Positions 60,642 to 64,000 of a DNA stretch of 64,000 bases are shown here, in pieces. The DNA comes from Dawidia soli (GTDB lineage Bacteria; Bacteroidota; Bacteroidia; Cytophagales; Cyclobacteriaceae), in assembly GCF_018598185.1 (NCBI RefSeq), contig NZ_JAHESC010000002.1, forward strand, positions 62,001 through 126,000. Reading direction: 5' to 3'. A program made the position numbers and the translations under genes. The stretch's first letter is position 1; each line of letters begins with the position of its first letter. Below the pieces are notes generated by a model, which worked only from the letters and a program-made list of their open reading frames with translations, did no database searches and was not told the DNA's origin.

Positions 60642-61982
60642 TTATTTCAGTAGCGCGCCTTTCAATCGCAGCAGTTCTGTTTCGGCGGCCTTGGAAAGAT
60701 AGCGTGCGTTGATCAGGCGGGTATACGCGTCGGCCAGGCTTTGCTGCGCTGTACGTAATTCGATGTATGTAATGATGCCGCGTTTGAAGCCCTCCAGGGC
60801 GATGAACACGTTGTCTTTCGCAAAGAGGATGTTCTCCTCTTCCACCAGCAAAACCTTGCGTGCGTTGTCGTAGTTTACGTACGCGTTGCGCACGCCAAAG
60901 TCTATTGTCACCTTGGCCTGATCGTAGAGCACACGCTGGCGGTCCAGGAATATATTGGCCTGTCGGATGTTGCGGCGTGTGACGAAGTTGTTGAGGATTG
61001 GCAACGTCAGGGTAAAGCCATAGTTGTAGCCATTGCTGCGGCTGAAGAGGGCTGAGAACGGGTTGATAAGACGTATATTATTCGTTTCTGACCAATTATA
61101 AGCAGCATTAAATGCCAGCACAGGCGACATCTCCGCGCGGCGTTCGTGCAGCGACAGGCGGGCGGCTTCTGTGTTCAGGTTCAATGTCTGGAGTGCGAAG
61201 TTCGTGGCCTCGAGGTTGGTTTGAATATCCTCGAGCCTCAGCTCGAGATTGACCACAATGGTGTCGGCTACTTCGTATACCGGCGGCAGTTGCTGCCCCA
61301 CCATGGTGTTGAGCTGCTCTTTCAGGTTGGCGATGGCGGCTTCCTGCTGCAACGCCTGGGTGCGCTGTGCATTGTAGTCTACGCGCGCCTGCAGCAATTC
61401 GGGTTTGCCGCCGGTACCTACCTGCAGCTTGCGGTCAGCCAGCTTTACGCGCTCTTCGCTGACGGCCATTTGCTCCTGGATAGCTTTGAGCTGCTGCTTC
61501 TGCCGCACGATGTCGTAGTAGCTGACGATGACGTCGGCGATCGTGTTCACCATCTGGTCCTTGACCGCCAACTGGCCCATGGCCTCCAGGGTTTTGATAC
61601 GATCGAGGGTGGCAAACATTTTGGTACCGTCAAACAATGTCCAGTTGAGTGCGACAGATGCAGATGTGTTTTTTGATTCGGCTTTACCGCTGTTGTTGCG
61701 TGTAGCATCCTCAAAGCGAAGGCTTTGCTCGTTATTGTTCCAGGTTATCGCCCCCTGCGCGTTCAGCTGCGGCAGGAAAGCACCATTTGCGTACCGGCGA
61801 TCGGCGGAGTACGATTCGGCGGTATTGCGGGCGAGGATAACGTCGAAGTTTCGCTCGAGCGCCATGCCTATTACCTGATCCAGCGTTACTTGCTCAGGCT
61901 GCGTCGCGGTCGGCTGCTGTGCATACAGGCAGCCTGTAAAGATGATATAGGTTAAGAGCGAGGCCGGAAGTTTAATTTTCAT
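60642..61982 (-). CDS. TolC-family outer-membrane efflux protein
   Basis: A 446-residue protein with a signal peptide (near LYAQ) and two tandem repeats forming the periplasmic alpha-helical tunnel and outer-membrane barrel: TLDQVIGMALERNFDVILARN marks the first half and LSLHERRAEMSPVLAFNAAYNW the second. The ATG at 61982 is chosen because it gives the signal peptide; upstream starts lie within the RND gene. Its start overlaps the RND transporter gene by 11 bases, so both belong to one efflux operon (transporter, then TolC). The periplasmic adaptor is presumably encoded just upstream, outside the window. Confidence 0.92.
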   Translation of the reverse strand: MKIKLPASLLTYIIFTGCLYAQQPTATQPEQVTLDQVIGMALERNFDVILARNTAESYSADRRYANGAFLPQLNAQGAITWNNNEQSLRFEDATRNNSGKAESKNTSASVALNWTLFDGTKMFATLDRIKTLEAMGQLAVKDQMVNTIADVIVSYYDIVRQKQQLKAIQEQMAVSEERVKLADRKLQVGTGGKPELLQARVDYNAQRTQALQQEAAIANLKEQLNTMVGQQLPPVYEVADTIVVNLELRLEDIQTNLEATNFALQTLNLNTEAARLSLHERRAEMSPVLAFNAAYNWSETNNIRLINPFSALFSRSNGYNYGFTLTLPILNNFVTRRNIRQANIFLDRQRVLYDQAKVTIDFGVRNAYVNYDNARKVLLVEEENILFAKDNVFIALEGFKRGIITYIELRTAQQSLADAYTRLINARYLSKAAETELLRLKGALLK

Positions 61983-64000
61983 ATACCAGTTCCTTATGCG
62001 AAGGTGTTGTGGGTGTGTTGGCGCCAAACTCTACGTGCTTTCTGGCACGTGAGAAATACGAGTAGACAGCCGGAATAACAAACAGTGTGAGAATGAGCGA
62101 GAACATGATACCACCGACGATAACGATACCCAGCGGCTTGCGGCTCGTAGAGGCTGCTCCCAACGATAGGGCCAGCGGCAGCGAGCCGAGCGCCATGGCC
62201 AGGCTGGTCATGAGAATGGGGCGCAGGCGCATACGCGATGCTTCCAGCACTGCTTCGATCTTGCTCATACCTTCATCTCGTTTCTGGTTGGCAAACTCTA
62301 CAATGAGGATACCGTTTTTTGTCACCAGGCCGATCAGCATGATCATGCCGATCTGAGAGAAGATGTTGTTGGTCTGGTCAAAGATATAGAGCGACAGGAA
62401 TGCGCCGCAGAATGCGAGCGGCACGGTGATCATGATGATCAGCGGGTCGATAAAGCTTTCAAACTGCGCCGCCAGAATGAGGTAGATCAACAGCAACGCC
62501 AGGATCAACGCAAAAGAAGTATTACCCGAGCTTTCGGCATAGTCACGCGAAGCACCGGAGAGCGAGGTGGTGAAGGTCTCGTCGAGCAGCTCGTCGGCGA
62601 TCTTCCGCATTTCGTTGATGCCGTCTCCCACGGTTTTGCCGGGCGCCAGGCCTGCCGAGATCGTAGCAGATTTATAGCGGTTAAAGTGGTAGAGCGCCGG
62701 CGGCGTGGTAGACTCTACTACCGATACCACGTTGTCGAGCGAGATCAGCTGGCCCGAGCCGGTGCGTACATAGAGGTTCTTGAGGTCGTCCGGATCGTCG
62801 CGATCGATGCGCATGACCTGGCCCATCACCTGGTATTGCTTACCGTCTTTGGTGAAGTACCCGAAGCGCAGGTTACTATAGGCTAGCTGCAAGGTCTGCG
62901 CTATATCTTGTACACTAATGCCCAGCTGTGTAGCCTTGAGGCGGTTGATCGCAACGCGCAGCTCGGGCTTGTTGAACTTGAGGTCTGAATCTATGCCTTG
63001 CAGCACGGGGTTTGCCGCCGCCGTTTCGAGGAACCTGGGCAGCACCTCGCGCAGTTTCTCGAAGTTGTTGTTCTGAATGACGAATTGTACCGGCAGACCG
63101 CCGCGACGGTTTACTGCGATGGTTTGCTCCTGTATGGCGAAGGCCCGGCCGCTGGGAAACTTATTGAGGTTCTTGCTCACGGCGTCCACGATCTCCTGTT
63201 GTGACCGCGTGCGCTCGTTTGGATCGGTTAACGTAACACGCACAAAACCGCTGTTGACTGAGCCGGCACCTGAGAAGCCGGGTGCGGTAACAGACAGGGC
63301 CGTTTCATACTCAGGCACGGAGTCTTGTATGTACGTTACCATCTGCTGCACGTAATTATCCATGAAGTCGTATGACGTGCCCTCTACCGCCTGCAACGTC
63401 AACCGGAATTGGTTGCGGTCTTCCATCGGGGCAAGCTCCGATTGGATGGTCGAGAAGATCAGGAAAAAGACACCGATACAGGCAAACACGATAATGCCTG
63501 CCATCCAGCGCACGCGCATAAATTTGGCCAGGATGCGTCTATATCCTTCTTCCATTCCGGTGAAGAAAGGTTCCGTTACGCGATAGAACCACGAGTGCTC
63601 GTGGTGGGTGCGCGTCAGCTTAACGCTGAGTACTGGTGTAAGCGTAAGCGACACAAAGCAGGAAACCAGCACGGCGCCGGCTACTACGATGCCGAACTCA
63701 CGGAACAACCGGCCGACAAAGCCTTGCATAAAGACGACCGGCAGGAACACCACCGCCAGCGTGATGGATGTGGCAATAACGGCGAAGAAGATCTCCTTCG
63801 AACCTTCCGCGGCCGCCTGGTATTTATTCATGCCCTGCTCCAGCTTTTTATAGATGTTCTCCGTCACGACAATACCGTCGTCCACCACCAGGCCTGTAGC
63901 CAGTACGATGCCGAGCATGGTCAGCACGTTTATCGAGAAGCCACACAGGTACATAATGAAGAAGGTGGCCACGAGTGAGACCGGTATATCGATCAGCGGG
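61972..64000 (-). CDS. RND-family efflux transporter permease (AcrB/HAE1-like), N-terminus outside window
   Basis: The frame is open through the right edge, so only about 676 C-terminal residues are visible; the in-frame GTG at 63972 is internal, since the preceding codons give PLIDIPVSLVATFFIM, a normal RND helix. Transmembrane helices 4-6 carry the proton-relay aspartates in GLVVDDGIVVTENIYKKLEQG, followed by VFLPVVFMQGFVGRLFREF and the second-half periplasmic domain. The end has SLPLALSLGAASTSRKPLGIVIVGGI. Together with TolC it forms a tripartite pump; the substrate cannot be inferred. Confidence 0.93.
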   Translation of the reverse strand, partial: PLIDIPVSLVATFFIMYLCGFSINVLTMLGIVLATGLVVDDGIVVTENIYKKLEQGMNKYQAAAEGSKEIFFAVIATSITLAVVFLPVVFMQGFVGRLFREFGIVVAGAVLVSCFVSLTLTPVLSVKLTRTHHEHSWFYRVTEPFFTGMEEGYRRILAKFMRVRWMAGIIVFACIGVFFLIFSTIQSELAPMEDRNQFRLTLQAVEGTSYDFMDNYVQQMVTYIQDSVPEYETALSVTAPGFSGAGSVNSGFVRVTLTDPNERTRSQQEIVDAVSKNLNKFPSGRAFAIQEQTIAVNRRGGLPVQFVIQNNNFEKLREVLPRFLETAAANPVLQGIDSDLKFNKPELRVAINRLKATQLGISVQDIAQTLQLAYSNLRFGYFTKDGKQYQVMGQVMRIDRDDPDDLKNLYVRTGSGQLISLDNVVSVVESTTPPALYHFNRYKSATISAGLAPGKTVGDGINEMRKIADELLDETFTTSLSGASRDYAESSGNTSFALILALLLIYLILAAQFESFIDPLIIMITVPLAFCGAFLSLYIFDQTNNIFSQIGMIMLIGLVTKNGILIVEFANQKRDEGMSKIEAVLEASRMRLRPILMTSLAMALGSLPLALSLGAASTSRKPLGIVIVGGIMFSLILTLFVIPAVYSYFSRARKHVEFGANTPTTPSHKELVYEN

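Overview
The window comes from a Bacteroidota chromosome, most likely order Cytophagales (Chryseolinea/Ohtaekwangia-like; this placement is inferred from gene content and a GC near 50-54%, not from a marker-gene search). The evidence is the gliding-motility lipoproteins GldB and GldD with GldE, PorG-like DUF6089 barrels, a 29-codon gene for the mini-protein bL38, a DUF1080 lipid/sugar-hydrolase-type protein, THUMP-like and DUF6702 proteins, and promoters of the Bacteroidota type (TTTG, about 19 bp, TAnnTTTG). Nearly everything is core housekeeping. I see no prophage, transposase, integrative element, CRISPR array, tRNA or rRNA gene.

Layout. 1-3260 (-): a HupE/UreJ-like membrane protein followed by two tandem M1-type peptidase paralogues, the second cut by the window edge. 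3670-14292 (+): DUF6702, gldB, tpiA, prmA, nadK, two DUF6089 barrels, uppS, bamA and two Skp/OmpH chaperones; this is largely an outer-membrane assembly block and ends at a strong terminator. 14388-17287 (-): hpf, a Xer recombinase, rpsU and an acyl-CoA dehydrogenase. 17460-22352 (+): a nucleotide-sugar cluster (ugd, UDP-xylose synthase, rfbB, rfbA) and an HD hydrolase. 22579-27320 (+): rimP-nusA-infB behind a clear promoter and a leader terminator-like hairpin. 27436-30519 (+): an LAB_N membrane protein and two RNA-methyltransferase-type genes. 30629-39601: mixed-strand metabolism and repair, including CorA, a deoxynucleoside kinase, a TSUP permease, a PLP deaminase, a radical SAM protein, an M20 dipeptidase and an exonuclease/GIY-YIG fusion.

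39718-44756: a His-rich secreted protein, uvrA, an acidic small protein, and an ECF sigma factor overlapped by a small acidic ORF. 44758-48862 (-): mutY, ssb, gldE, gldD and a DUF1080 protein. 48960-51908 (+): an HU-type protein, a TPR protein, bL38 and RNase G. 52202-64000: a long AsmA-family protein (-), threonine dehydratase (+), scpA (-), dxs (+), a zinc-ribbon membrane protein (+), and a TolC/RND efflux pair (-) that runs off the right edge.

The most unusual signal is not a gene. Three intergenic copies (about 3514-3580, 30523-30597 and 60464-60540) of a GC-rich multi-hairpin element share a TACCGGGCACCGG..CGGCGCCAG frame, compensatory stem changes and one conserved mismatch. Other non-coding points worth a look are the rimP-nusA-infB leader hairpin, an inverted pair of DnaA-box-like sites between rpsU and the Xer gene, a 16-bp operator-like inverted repeat at a divergent promoter, a 16-bp hairpin after the His-rich gene, and a 5'-end hairpin in the ssb leader.
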